A DNA stretch of 64,000 nucleotides from Massilia sp. METH4. Lineage in GTDB: Bacteria; Pseudomonadota; Gammaproteobacteria; Burkholderiales; Burkholderiaceae_D. Of this stretch, positions 28,042 through 36,552 are shown piece by piece (the first letter of the stretch is position 1; each line of letters opens with the position of its first letter). The position numbers and the translations under genes were made by a program. The notes beneath the pieces were generated by a model that was given only the letters and a program-made list of their open reading frames with translations, did not search any database and was not told where the DNA came from. The stretch covers positions 2,232,001 through 2,296,000 of the forward strand of contig NZ_CP146614.1 of assembly GCF_037094685.1 (NCBI RefSeq). Direction: 5' to 3'.

Positions 28042-30112
28042 GACGGGCATCCGTCTCAATACCCGCCGCACCGCGGTGAACGAAGCGTTCGAACTGCTGT
28101 CCTCGATGCGATTCGCGATCGCCCTGCTGGTGATGATCGCCATCTCCGCCATCATCGGCACGGTCATGCAGCAAAACCAGCCGATGACGAACTACGTGAA
28201 CCAGTTCGGACCGTTCTGGTTCGATGTGTTCGACAAGCTCGGCCTGTATGCGGTCTATTCCACCTGGTGGTTCCTGGTCATGATGGGCATCCTCGTGGTG
28301 TCCACCTCGCTGTGCATCGTGCGCAATGCGCCGAAGATGGTGAAGGACATGCGCAGCTGGCGCGAGAACGTGCGCGAGCAATCGCTGCGCAACTTCCACC
28401 ACAAGGCCGAGTGGCAGTCGCCGCTGGGGGCCGATGCGCTGGCCGGGCAGCTGGCGCAGCGCCTCGTGCATGCCGGCTACCAGGCCAAGGTGGTGCAAAA
28501 GGAGAATGGCCTGCTGGTGGCGGCCAAGCGGGGCGCGGCCAACAAGTTCGGCTACATTTTCGCGCACAGCGCCATCGTCATCATCTGCGTGGGCGGCCTG
28601 CTCGATTCGGATATTCCGATCCGCGTGCAGCAATGGGCACTGGGCAAGACGCCGTTCACCGGCGACGGCCTGATCGCCGCCATTCCCGAGCGGCACCGCC
28701 TCGGCACGTCGAACCCCACGTTCCGCGGCAATACCGTGATCCCGGAAGGGCAGGCCAGCAGCACCGCCGTGCTGTCGCGGCCCGACGGGGTGCTGATCCA
28801 GGACCTGCCGTTCACGATCCAGCTGAAGAAATTCCATATCGATTTCTACAGCACCGGCATGCCCAAGCTGTTCGCCAGCGACGTGCAGGTGCGCGACAAC
28901 GCCACCGGCGAAACGAAGGATGCCACGATCGAAGTGAACAAGCCCTTCATCTGGAAGGGCCTGGCCGTCTACCAGGCCAGCTTCGAGGATGGCGGCAGCA
29001 AGCTCAAACTCACGGGCTTCCCCATGCAGGGCACGCAACACGGCAAGCTGGCGTTCGACGGTACCGTCGGCACGGCCACGAAGCTGGACGATGCCAACAC
29101 GATCGAATGGACCGACTTCCGTCCGTTCAACGTCGAAAACACGGCAAACCAGGATGTGCGGGCCGTGAAGCAGGGCGAGAAACTGTCCAGCGCCTTCGCG
29201 CAGGGCCTGGACAAGCACCTGGGTTCGGCCGCCAAGAACGCCAACAACAAGGACTTGAAGAACGTGGGCCCCAGCGTGCAGTACAAGATCCGCGACAAGA
29301 CGGGCCAGGCGCGCGAATTCCAGAACTACATGCAGCCGGTCACGCTGGAGGGCGTGCCGATGTTCCTCTCCGGCGTGCGGGCCAGCCCGGCCGACCAGTT
29401 CAGCTACCTGCGCATTCCGGCCGACGACGAGCACAGCGTGCGCGACTGGATGCGCCTGCGCGCCGCCCTGCACGACCCGGCGCTGCGCGAGCGCGCCGCG
29501 AACGCCTATGCCGCGCGCATGTCGCCCGCCAGCGGCCGCAACGACACCGTGCAGTCGCAGCTCGCCCTGTCCGCCTTGAAGAGCCTGGAGATCTTCGCCG
29601 GCGACAAGGAAGCGGGCGGCTACATGTCGGTCAGCCGCTTCCTGGAAAAGGTGCCGCAGGCCGAGCAGGAAAAGGCGGCCGACATCTTCATGAAGATCCT
29701 CAACGGCTCGCTGTGGGAGCTGTGGAACGTGGCGCGCGAGCGCGACGGCATGGCCGCCATCGTGCCGGACGAACCGCATGCCCGCTGGCTGCAACTGGCC
29801 ATGAATGCCCTGTCCGACAGCTTCTTCTACGGCGCGCCTGTGTACCTGCAACTGGACGAGTTCGAGCAGGTGAAGGCTTCGGTATTTCAGATTACCCGTT
29901 CGCCGGGCAAGTCGGTCGTCTACCTCGGCTGCCTGCTGCTGGTGCTGGGCGTGTTCGCCATGTTCTACATCCGTGAGCGGCGGCTGTGGGTGTGGGTGAA
30001 GGCGGAGGAGGGCGCCACGCATGCACTGATGGCGATGAGCACGCAGCGCCGCACGCTCGACTTCGACCGGGAATTCGACGAACTGAAGGAAAAACTGCCG
30101 CAAACGGCGTAA
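28028..30112 (+). CDS. resB: Cytochrome c biogenesis protein ResB (System II)
   Basis: The product has 694 residues: three membrane helices in the N-terminal third (about 25-48, 78-100, 170-190), a large periplasmic domain, and a C-terminal helix (about 620-640). It matches ResB/Ccs1, which with CcsA exports and ligates haem to apocytochromes c. The conserved periplasmic histidine region near the end and the ResB domain order fit. Start: last copy of a 14-bp repeat, with no clear Shine-Dalgarno sequence. The cytochrome c assembly membrane partner follows at 30142. Confidence 0.94.
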   Translation: MSTTTTGIRLNTRRTAVNEAFELLSSMRFAIALLVMIAISAIIGTVMQQNQPMTNYVNQFGPFWFDVFDKLGLYAVYSTWWFLVMMGILVVSTSLCIVRNAPKMVKDMRSWRENVREQSLRNFHHKAEWQSPLGADALAGQLAQRLVHAGYQAKVVQKENGLLVAAKRGAANKFGYIFAHSAIVIICVGGLLDSDIPIRVQQWALGKTPFTGDGLIAAIPERHRLGTSNPTFRGNTVIPEGQASSTAVLSRPDGVLIQDLPFTIQLKKFHIDFYSTGMPKLFASDVQVRDNATGETKDATIEVNKPFIWKGLAVYQASFEDGGSKLKLTGFPMQGTQHGKLAFDGTVGTATKLDDANTIEWTDFRPFNVENTANQDVRAVKQGEKLSSAFAQGLDKHLGSAAKNANNKDLKNVGPSVQYKIRDKTGQAREFQNYMQPVTLEGVPMFLSGVRASPADQFSYLRIPADDEHSVRDWMRLRAALHDPALRERAANAYAARMSPASGRNDTVQSQLALSALKSLEIFAGDKEAGGYMSVSRFLEKVPQAEQEKAADIFMKILNGSLWELWNVARERDGMAAIVPDEPHARWLQLAMNALSDSFFYGAPVYLQLDEFEQVKASVFQITRSPGKSVVYLGCLLLVLGVFAMFYIRERRLWVWVKAEEGATHALMAMSTQRRTLDFDREFDELKEKLPQTA

Positions 30113-30141
30113 GCTGCGGGAAACAAGCAGGAGAGACAATC

Positions 30142-31305
30142 ATGGATATCAGCCAACAGCAACCCTACAAACAACCCTACACGGCCGCGCCGGGCTACTT
30201 CCGCCGGCTGTCGGCCTTCGACTGGCTGTACGGGCTGGCGCTGCTGGCAGGCGCGCTGTTCGCGCTGAACCGCTACGGCGCCTACATGGACGTGTACGAG
30301 AAAGCGATCCTGCTGCTGTCCGTGCCCACCTTCGCGGCGCTGGGCTGGCACTGGAAGCCGCTGCGCCCGTTGATGCTGGCGGTCGCCGTGCTGTCGCTGG
30401 GCGCCTTGAGCATGTACGGCGGCAGCCTGGAATCGGCCGACAAGCGCTTCTGGCTGCGCTACATGCTGTCGAGCCAGTCGGCGATCCTGTGGATGAGCGT
30501 GTTCTTCGCGCTGTCCACGCTGTTCTACTGGATCGGCCTGGTGTCGAAATCGGCGGCCGGCGGCGCGATCGGCGCGCGGCTGTGCTGGGGCGGCGTGCTG
30601 CTGGGCTGGGTCGCGATGATGGTGCGCTGGTACGAGTCCTACCTGATCGGGCCGGACGTGGGTCATATCCCCATCTCGAACCTGTACGAAGTGTTCATCC
30701 TGTTCTGCCTGATCACGGCGATGTTCCACCTGTACTACGAGGCGCGCTACGCGACGCGCCAGCTGGGCCCGTTCGTGATGCTCATCATCTCGGCCGCCGT
30801 CGGCTTCCTGCTGTGGTACACGGTGTCGCGCGAGGCGCACGAGATCCAGCCGCTGGTGCCGGCCCTGCAAAGCTGGTGGATGAAGATCCACGTGCCGGCC
30901 AACTTCATCGGCTATGGCACGTTCGCGCTGGCGGCCATGGTCGCCACGGCCTACCTGCTGAAGTCGCACGGCTACCTGGTCGACCGCCTGCCGTCGCTGG
31001 AATTGCTGGACGATGTCATGTACAAGTCGATCTCGGCCGGCTTCGCCTTCTTCACGATCGCCACGATCCTGGGCGCACTGTGGGCGGCCGAGGCGTGGGG
31101 CGGCTACTGGTCGTGGGACCCGAAGGAGACCTGGGCGCTGATCGTGTGGCTGAACTATGCGGCCTGGCTGCACATGCGCCTGATGTCCGGCCTGCGCGGC
31201 CGCGTGGCCGCCTGGTGGGCACTGGTCGGCCTGCTGGTCACCACGTTCGCCTTCCTGGGCGTGAACATGTTCCTGTCGGGGCTGCACTCCTACGGCAATC
31301 TTTGA
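30142..31305 (+). CDS. ccsB: Cytochrome c assembly protein CcsA/CcsB-type (System II)
   Basis: The product has 387 residues with eight predicted membrane segments. It has the haem-handling WWD motif (WGGYWSWDPKETWALI, near 325-340) and conserved histidines on either side, for example near HVPANF and LHMRL. ResB (CcsB1-type) and this protein form the haem export and ligation complex. CAGGAGAG precedes the ATG. The gene name is used variably; PGAP often calls it ccsB and the partner ResB. Confidence 0.93.
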   Translation: MDISQQQPYKQPYTAAPGYFRRLSAFDWLYGLALLAGALFALNRYGAYMDVYEKAILLLSVPTFAALGWHWKPLRPLMLAVAVLSLGALSMYGGSLESADKRFWLRYMLSSQSAILWMSVFFALSTLFYWIGLVSKSAAGGAIGARLCWGGVLLGWVAMMVRWYESYLIGPDVGHIPISNLYEVFILFCLITAMFHLYYEARYATRQLGPFVMLIISAAVGFLLWYTVSREAHEIQPLVPALQSWWMKIHVPANFIGYGTFALAAMVATAYLLKSHGYLVDRLPSLELLDDVMYKSISAGFAFFTIATILGALWAAEAWGGYWSWDPKETWALIVWLNYAAWLHMRLMSGLRGRVAAWWALVGLLVTTFAFLGVNMFLSGLHSYGNL

Positions 31306-31326
31306 GGACGGACTTAATTCTGTCCT
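31305..31326. repeat. Short palindrome after the ccsB stop
   Basis: AGGACGGA (31305-31312) pairs with TCTGTCCT (31319-31326) with one wobble, around CTTAAT. There is no T-run. It may be a weak terminator or another small dispersed palindrome. Confidence 0.4.
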
Positions 31327-31386
31327 AAACGAATGGGTTCCGGGATTGGTGTAAGGTTCGTATCACGTTACCCACCCGGAGCCGTC

Positions 31387-32364
31387 ATGTTGATCAAGCG
31401 TTCCCCCAACGGCATCGATCTGCCGTTTTCCTTCGAAATCACGCCGCGCCACGTGTTCGAAGCGCGGCGCAGCTTCATCCGGCAGGTGGCCGCCGGCACG
31501 ATCGCCAGCGGCGCGCTGATGGAGATGCTGTCGCGCGAGGCCTTCGCGCAGGGCGCGGGCCAGAAGCTGGCCGCGAAGCTCAATCCCGCCTGGTCGGCGC
31601 TGGACAAGCAGACACCCCGCAAGGACGCGATCAGCTACAACAATTTCTACGAATTCGGCACCGACAAGAGCGACCCGGCCGAGAATGCCCATACCCTGCG
31701 CACCCGGCCGTGGACGGTGGCGATCGAGGGCGAGGTGAAAAAGCCGATGACGCTCGACATCGACTCCCTGCTGAAGCTGGCGCCGCTGGAAGAGCGCGTG
31801 TACCGGCTGCGCTGCGTGGAAGGATGGTCGATGGTGATCCCATGGGTCGGTTATTCGTTCTCGGAAATCATCAAGCGCGTGGAGCCGACGGGCAACGCCA
31901 AGTTCGTGGAGTTCACCACGCTGGCCGACCGGCAGCAGATGCCCGGCGTGCGCAGCCGGGTGCTGGACTGGCCCTATGTGGAGGGCTTGCGCCTCGACGA
32001 GGCGAACCACCCGCTCACGCTGCTCACGCTGGGCATGTATGGCGACGTGCTGCCGAACCAGAACGGCGCGCCGGTGCGCATCGTGGTGCCGTGGAAGTAC
32101 GGCTTCAAGTCGGCCAAGTCGATCGTGAAGATCCGCTTCACGCGCGACATGCCGCGCACCGCATGGAACAGGTCCGCGCCCTCCGAGTACGGCTTCTATT
32201 CGAACGTGAATCCCGACGTGGACCACCCGCGCTGGTCGCAGGCTTCCGAGCGGCGCATCGGCGAGGATTCCTTCCTGTCCCGCAAGCGCAAGACGCTGAT
32301 GTTCAACGGGTACAGCGACGTGGCGTCGCTGTACACCGGCATGGACTTGAAAAAATGGTACTGA
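31387..32364 (+). CDS. msrP: Protein-methionine-sulfoxide reductase catalytic subunit MsrP
   Basis: The product has 325 residues from the ATG with GGAG five bases upstream. A Tat signal is visible (RRSFIR, residues 27-32, then a hydrophobic stretch), after an N-terminal extension. The molybdenum ligand is Cys143 ([11 protein letters not shown]). MsrP (YedY) repairs oxidised methionines in periplasmic proteins with electrons from MsrQ. The next gene is msrQ, overlapping it by 10 bases. Confidence 0.95.
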   Translation: MLIKRSPNGIDLPFSFEITPRHVFEARRSFIRQVAAGTIASGALMEMLSREAFAQGAGQKLAAKLNPAWSALDKQTPRKDAISYNNFYEFGTDKSDPAENAHTLRTRPWTVAIEGEVKKPMTLDIDSLLKLAPLEERVYRLRCVEGWSMVIPWVGYSFSEIIKRVEPTGNAKFVEFTTLADRQQMPGVRSRVLDWPYVEGLRLDEANHPLTLLTLGMYGDVLPNQNGAPVRIVVPWKYGFKSAKSIVKIRFTRDMPRTAWNRSAPSEYGFYSNVNPDVDHPRWSQASERRIGEDSFLSRKRKTLMFNGYSDVASLYTGMDLKKWY

Positions 32365-32987
32365 GCCACCCTTCCGCCCGGCAGGTCACGGCGATCAAGG
32401 CGCTGGTGCACGTGCTGGCGCTGGTGCCGCTCGCCCGTCTCGTGTACCTCGTGTTCACCGACGCGCTGGTCGAGCCGCTGCAATACATCACGCACTCGAC
32501 GGGCGACTGGACCTTGTACTTTCTGTGCATCACCCTGGCCGTCACGCCGCTGCGCCGGCTGTCGTCGTGGAACTGGCTGCTGAAGCTGCGGCGCATGCTG
32601 GGCTTGTACGCCTTCTTCTACGGGCTGCTGCACTTCACCACCTTCCTGTGGTTCGACCATTTCTTCGACGTGGCCGCCATGCTGAAGGACGTGGCGAAGC
32701 GCCCGTTCATCCTGGTCGGCTTCATCGCCTTCGTGCTGCTGGTTCCGCTGGCGGCGACGAGCACCAACGCGATGGTGAAGCGGCTGGGCGGCAAGAACTG
32801 GCTGTGGCTGCACCGGCTGATCTACGCGATCGTGCCGCTGGGCGTGCTGCACTACTGGTGGATGAAGGCCGGCAAGAACGACCTGGCGCAGCCGATGCTG
32901 TTCACGGCCATCGTGGCCGTGCTGCTGCTGATGCGGGTGTGGTGGGCGCGGCAGAAAAGCAAAGCGCCGGCTCGCGCCAGCGCCTGA
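32355..32987 (+). CDS. msrQ: Haem-binding membrane subunit MsrQ
   Basis: The product has 210 residues with six predicted membrane segments and conserved histidines ([20 protein letters not shown]). MsrQ (YedZ) carries b-type haem and passes quinone or flavin electrons to MsrP. The start at 32355 overlaps the end of msrP, so translation is coupled. A palindromic repeat follows the stop. Confidence 0.94.
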   Translation: MVLSHPSARQVTAIKALVHVLALVPLARLVYLVFTDALVEPLQYITHSTGDWTLYFLCITLAVTPLRRLSSWNWLLKLRRMLGLYAFFYGLLHFTTFLWFDHFFDVAAMLKDVAKRPFILVGFIAFVLLVPLAATSTNAMVKRLGGKNWLWLHRLIYAIVPLGVLHYWWMKAGKNDLAQPMLFTAIVAVLLLMRVWWARQKSKAPARASA

Positions 32988-32993
32988 GGTCTT

Positions 32994-33043
32994 GGTGTCG
33001 TACACCTTTCCCGGGGCCTCATCCGGGGAAGGTGTACGACACC
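32994..33043. repeat. REP-like palindrome with GGTGTCGTACACC core
   Basis: The arms 32994-33012 and 33025-33043 are inverted repeats of 19 bases with one mismatch. Each arm itself contains the smaller palindrome GGTGT-CGT-ACACC. It lies between convergent msrQ and lysA, where it may act as a bidirectional terminator. It is unrelated in sequence to the GGGGAC...CCCC family. Confidence 0.8.
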
Positions 33044-33060
33044 GGTTTTCCCCGACCAAA

Positions 33061-34350
33061 TCAGCGGATCACGCTCTCCAGCGCAAACAACTCCTCCGCC
33101 TTCTCGCGCCGGCGTACCAGGTGCACCTGGCCGCCATCGACGATCACCTCGGCGGCGCGGCCGCGGGTGTTGTAGTTGGAAGCCATCGTCATGCCGTAGG
33201 CGCCGGCCGTCTTCATCACCAGCAGGTCGCCGGCTTCGACCGGCAGCTCGCGCTCGCGCGCCAGCCAGTCGCCGGATTCGCAGATCGGGCCGACCACGTC
33301 GAACACGGCGCCGGCGGCGTTTTCCTGTGCTTCGCGTTTCACCACCGGCTGCATGTCCATCCACGCCTGGTACAGGGCGGGGCGGGCCATGTCGTTCATC
33401 GCCGCGTCGACGATACAGAAGTTCTTTTCCTCGCCGTGCTTGATGAACTCCACCTTGGTCAGCAGCACGCCCGTGTTGCCGACGATCGAACGGCCCGGCT
33501 CGAAGATCACCTTGATCGTCTTGCCGCCGTGCTTCTCGGCGCGCCATGCCTGCACGCGCTGGAACACGCGGTTCACGTAGTCGCCGGCCGGGGCGGGCTG
33601 GTCTTCACCGGCCACGCCATAGTCGATGCCCAGGCCGCCGCCGATATCGAGGTGGTGCAGGTGGATGCCCTCGGCCGCCAGCATGTCGATCAATTCGATC
33701 AGGCGGTCCAGCGCTTCCAGCAGCGGGGTATCGTCCAGCAGCTGCGAGCCGATATGGCAATCGATGCCCACCGGTTCCAGGTTCGGCAGCTGGGCGGCGG
33801 TGCGGTAGGTGGCCAGCGCGTCGTCGAAGGCCACGCCGAACTTGCTGGCCTTCAGGCCGGTGGCGATGTACGGGTGGGTCTTCGGATCGACGTTCGGATT
33901 CACGCGCAGCGAAACGCGCGCCTTCTTGCCCATCGCCCCCGCCACCTCGTTCAGGCGGTGCAGTTCGGGGATCGATTCGACGTTGAAGCACAGGATGTCG
34001 TGCCCGAGCGCCAGGCGCATCTCTTCCACGCTCTTGCCCACGCCCGAGAAGATCACCTTGCGCGGATCGCCGCCAGCGGCGATCACGCGCAGCAGTTCCC
34101 CGCCGGACACGATGTCGAAGCCGGCCCCGCGGCGGGCCAGCAGGTCGAGGATCGCCAGGTTCGAGTTGGCCTTCATCGCATAGCACACGAGCGCGTCGCG
34201 CCCGGCGCACGCGTTCGCATACGCATCGAAGTTTTCCAGCAGCTGGGCCTTGGAGTAGACGTAGGTCGGGGTGCCGAACTGTTCGGCGATGGCGGGCAGC
34301 GCGACGCCCTCGGCATGCAGCACGCCGTTCTGATAGTCGAAATGGGACAT
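33061..34350 (-). CDS. lysA: Diaminopimelate decarboxylase
   Basis: The product has 429 residues from MSHFDYQNG. The pyridoxal-phosphate lysine is Lys60 (CYAMKANSN); the glycine-rich phosphate loop is HHLDIGGGLGIDYG and the C-terminal barrel has EPGRSIVGNTG and the catalytic CESGDWLA. LysA makes lysine in the last step of the diaminopimelate pathway. It is four bases downstream of the small lipoprotein gene and probably co-transcribed. A longer in-frame start exists further upstream but falls within the other gene. Confidence 0.96.
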   Translation of the reverse strand: MSHFDYQNGVLHAEGVALPAIAEQFGTPTYVYSKAQLLENFDAYANACAGRDALVCYAMKANSNLAILDLLARRGAGFDIVSGGELLRVIAAGGDPRKVIFSGVGKSVEEMRLALGHDILCFNVESIPELHRLNEVAGAMGKKARVSLRVNPNVDPKTHPYIATGLKASKFGVAFDDALATYRTAAQLPNLEPVGIDCHIGSQLLDDTPLLEALDRLIELIDMLAAEGIHLHHLDIGGGLGIDYGVAGEDQPAPAGDYVNRVFQRVQAWRAEKHGGKTIKVIFEPGRSIVGNTGVLLTKVEFIKHGEEKNFCIVDAAMNDMARPALYQAWMDMQPVVKREAQENAAGAVFDVVGPICESGDWLARERELPVEAGDLLVMKTAGAYGMTMASNYNTRGRAAEVIVDGGQVHLVRRREKAEELFALESVIR

Positions 34351-34354
34351 TGGT

Positions 34355-34540
34355 TTACTGTTGTGATGCGGGAGGAGTCGAAGGAACCGGGGCGGAAGGC
34401 GGCGCCACGCCGGGCTTGCCGGCGGTCGTGTCCTTCTTGACCGGGCGCTCGGGCATGTACAGGGCACCGGTCTGGCCGCACGCGGACAGCAGCACGGCAA
34501 TCAGCATGGAAACAAGGACACGCGCTGGAGTGGACTTCAC
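34355..34540 (-). CDS. lptM: Small outer-membrane lipoprotein LptM (YifL-like)
   Basis: This 61-residue protein starts at GTG. Its lipobox is LLSAC with Cys21, followed by GQTGALYMP, the core motif of LptM/YifL. The rest is a Pro/Ala-rich tail (VAPPSAPVPSTPP). LptM helps LptD mature at the outer membrane in E. coli. Its position beside lysA/dapF and opposite cyaY is conserved in proteobacteria. No other start is compatible with a signal peptide. Confidence 0.88.
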   Translation of the reverse strand: MKSTPARVLVSMLIAVLLSACGQTGALYMPERPVKKDTTAGKPGVAPPSAPVPSTPPASQQ

Positions 34541-34579
34541 GATTAGAATCTCGTTATTACCGAAACCTTGGAGTGTAGC

Positions 34580-34921
34580 ATGACCGAAACCGAATTCCTG
34601 GACCTGGCCGACAGCACGCTGAACGCGATCGAAGCCGCGCTGGACCGCCTGAACGACGACAACCGGCTCGACGTCGAATGCAGCCGCAGCGGCAACGTGC
34701 TGGAGATCGAATTCCTGCACAACGGTTCCAAGGTCATCGTCAACAGCCAGGCCGCGATGCAGGAACTATGGGTCGCCGCGCGCTCCGGCGGCTTCCACTA
34801 CCGCCGCGTCGGCGACCGCTGGGTCGACACCCGCGACGGCACCGAGCTGTTCGACGCCCTGTCGCAGATCGCCACCGAACAGTCGGGCGGCTCGCCGGTA
34901 ATTGTCAGCGAGAACCCCTGA
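34580..34921 (+). CDS. cyaY: Iron donor protein CyaY (frataxin homologue)
   Basis: The product has 113 residues from the ATG at 34580, with GGAG at 34570-34573; an in-frame ATG at 34568 would lack a site. The acidic first helix (DLADSTLNAIEAALDRLNDD) and the beta-sheet core (VLEIEFLHNGSKVIVNSQAAMQELWVAA) fit frataxin. It binds iron and modulates IscS-dependent Fe-S assembly. It is divergent from lptM with 39 bases between them. Confidence 0.95.
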   Translation: MTETEFLDLADSTLNAIEAALDRLNDDNRLDVECSRSGNVLEIEFLHNGSKVIVNSQAAMQELWVAARSGGFHYRRVGDRWVDTRDGTELFDALSQIATEQSGGSPVIVSENP

Positions 34922-34930
34922 TGCACAAAA

Positions 34931-34949
34931 ACCGGTGACAGGCTCCGGT
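34931..34949. repeat. ACCGG/CCGGT short palindrome
   Basis: ACCGG (34931-34935) and CCGGT (34945-34949) flank TGACAGGCT. The same elements (ACCGGTG, CCTGTCACCGGT) occur at 44315-44353, so it is probably a dispersed repeat rather than a terminator. Confidence 0.55.
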
Positions 34950-34959
34950 CTTTCATCGG

Positions 34960-36477
34960 TCACGCCAGCCGATCATCGGCGATGCGGTAGTGCGGGTCCT
35001 CGAAGGCGTCCACCTCGACCATGCCCTTGGCATTGGTGAGGATTTCCAGGCAATCCGGCGATAAATGCCGCAGGTGCAGCGTCTTGCCCACCTGCTGGTA
35101 GCGCGCGGCGAGGGCGTCGATGGCTTCCACGGCCGAGTGGTCCACGACCCGGGCATCGCGGAATTCGATCACCACGTGTTCCGGATCGTTCTTCGGGTCG
35201 AACAGCGCGGTGAAATTCGCCACGGAGGCGAAGAACAGCGAGCCCTTCAGCGTATAGACCTTCCCGCCGCGCGCGTCCATCGACACCTCGGCGCGGATTT
35301 CCTTGGCGTGCTGCCAAGCGAAGACGAGGGCGGCAAACACCACGCCTGCCAGCACGGCGACGGCGAGGTCCGTCAGCACGGTGATCGCGGTGACGCCCAC
35401 CACGATCACGGCATCCTGCCGCGGGATTTTCCTCAAAGCTTGCAGGCTCCCCCAGGCGAAGGTCTTTTCGCACACGACGAACATCAGCCCCACCAGCGCG
35501 GCCAGCGGAATCATTTCGATCCAGCGCGACAGCAGCACGATGAAGCCCAGCAGGAACACGGCCGCCGTGATGCCGGAAATGCGGTGCCTTGCGCCGTTGT
35601 TGATGTTGATCATGCTCTGGCCCACCAGCGCGCAGCCTCCCATCGAAGCGAACAGGCCGCTGATGACATTGGCCAGTCCCTGCGCCAGGCTTTCGCGGTT
35701 CGGCCTGCCGCGCGTGTCGGTGATGGCGTCGATCAGGTTCAAGGTCAGCAGCGTTTCGATCAGGCCGATGGCGGCCAGGATCAGCGAATACGGCAGCACG
35801 ATGCGCAGCGTTTCCAGCGTCAGCGGCACCTCCGGTACGTGGAACGCGGGCAGGCCGCCGGCGATCGAACCCATGTCGCCGACCGTCTTCGTGTCGATGC
35901 CGAGGGCCGCCACCAGACCCGAGACGATCAGGATCGCCGCCAGCGACGCCGGCACCGCCTTCGTCAGCCGCGGCAGCAGGTAGATGACCGCCATCGTCAG
36001 GACGACGAGCGCCAGCATCGTCCACAGCGCCTCGCCGTGCAGCCATTGCCCGTTCATCTTGAAGTGGCCGAACTGGGCGATGAAGACGACGATCGCCAGG
36101 CCGTTGACGAAGCCGAGCATCACCGGGTGCGGCACCATGCGGATGAACTTGCCCAGCCGAAGGGCGGCGAACAGCAGCTGGAACACGCCCATCAGCACTA
36201 CTGCGGCAAACAGGTATTCGGGCCCGTGCGTGACGACGAGGCTCGTCATCACCACCGCCAGCGCGCCTGCCGCGCCGCAGATCATGCCGGGCCGGCCGCC
36301 CAGGGCCGAGGTGACGAGGCAGACGATGAACGCGGCATACAGGCCCGTCAGCGGGCTGACGTGGGCCAGCAGCGCGAACGCGATCGCCTCCGGCACGAGC
36401 GCGAGGGAAACGGTGATGCCGGACAGGACATCGGTGCGCAGCTGCGCGTTTTTTAATCCAGACATGGGAGTGCTCAT
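34960..36477 (-). CDS. SulP-family anion permease with STAS domain
   Basis: The product has 505 residues. The SLC26/SulP core (about 10-380) has the signature region VLMGVFQLLFAALRLGKFIRMVPHPVMLGFVNG, and a STAS domain (about 400-500) lies at the C-terminus (TLKGSLFFASVANF, VVDHSAVEAID). The substrate (sulfate, bicarbonate or another anion) cannot be told. Translation could start at 36477 or, four codons later, at 36465; neither has a Shine-Dalgarno sequence. A large hairpin lies directly ahead of the first start. Confidence 0.92.
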   Translation of the reverse strand: MSTPMSGLKNAQLRTDVLSGITVSLALVPEAIAFALLAHVSPLTGLYAAFIVCLVTSALGGRPGMICGAAGALAVVMTSLVVTHGPEYLFAAVVLMGVFQLLFAALRLGKFIRMVPHPVMLGFVNGLAIVVFIAQFGHFKMNGQWLHGEALWTMLALVVLTMAVIYLLPRLTKAVPASLAAILIVSGLVAALGIDTKTVGDMGSIAGGLPAFHVPEVPLTLETLRIVLPYSLILAAIGLIETLLTLNLIDAITDTRGRPNRESLAQGLANVISGLFASMGGCALVGQSMININNGARHRISGITAAVFLLGFIVLLSRWIEMIPLAALVGLMFVVCEKTFAWGSLQALRKIPRQDAVIVVGVTAITVLTDLAVAVLAGVVFAALVFAWQHAKEIRAEVSMDARGGKVYTLKGSLFFASVANFTALFDPKNDPEHVVIEFRDARVVDHSAVEAIDALAARYQQVGKTLHLRHLSPDCLEILTNAKGMVEVDAFEDPHYRIADDRLA

Positions 36478-36535
36478 AAAATCAGGGACGCCGGCCCGGC
36501 CCGGGAGATGTTTCTCCCGGCCGGGACGGCGTCCC
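36477..36535 (-). terminator. Large hairpin between mrcA and the SulP gene
   Basis: GGGACGCCG (36485-36493) pairs with CGGCGTCCC (36527-36535), then CCCGG with CCGGG, then CCGGGAGA (36501-36508) with TCTCCCGG (36513-36520). On the minus strand it is followed by TGATTTT, so it can terminate mrcA. It ends only seven bases before the SulP start codon and could also restrict ribosome access. Confidence 0.7.
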
Positions 36536-36552
36536 CGGTGCTGCGGTACTGT

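Noticed and set aside
27812..30139. 775-codon minus-strand frame over the ResB gene
   Set aside because: Shadow of ResB; no family motif.
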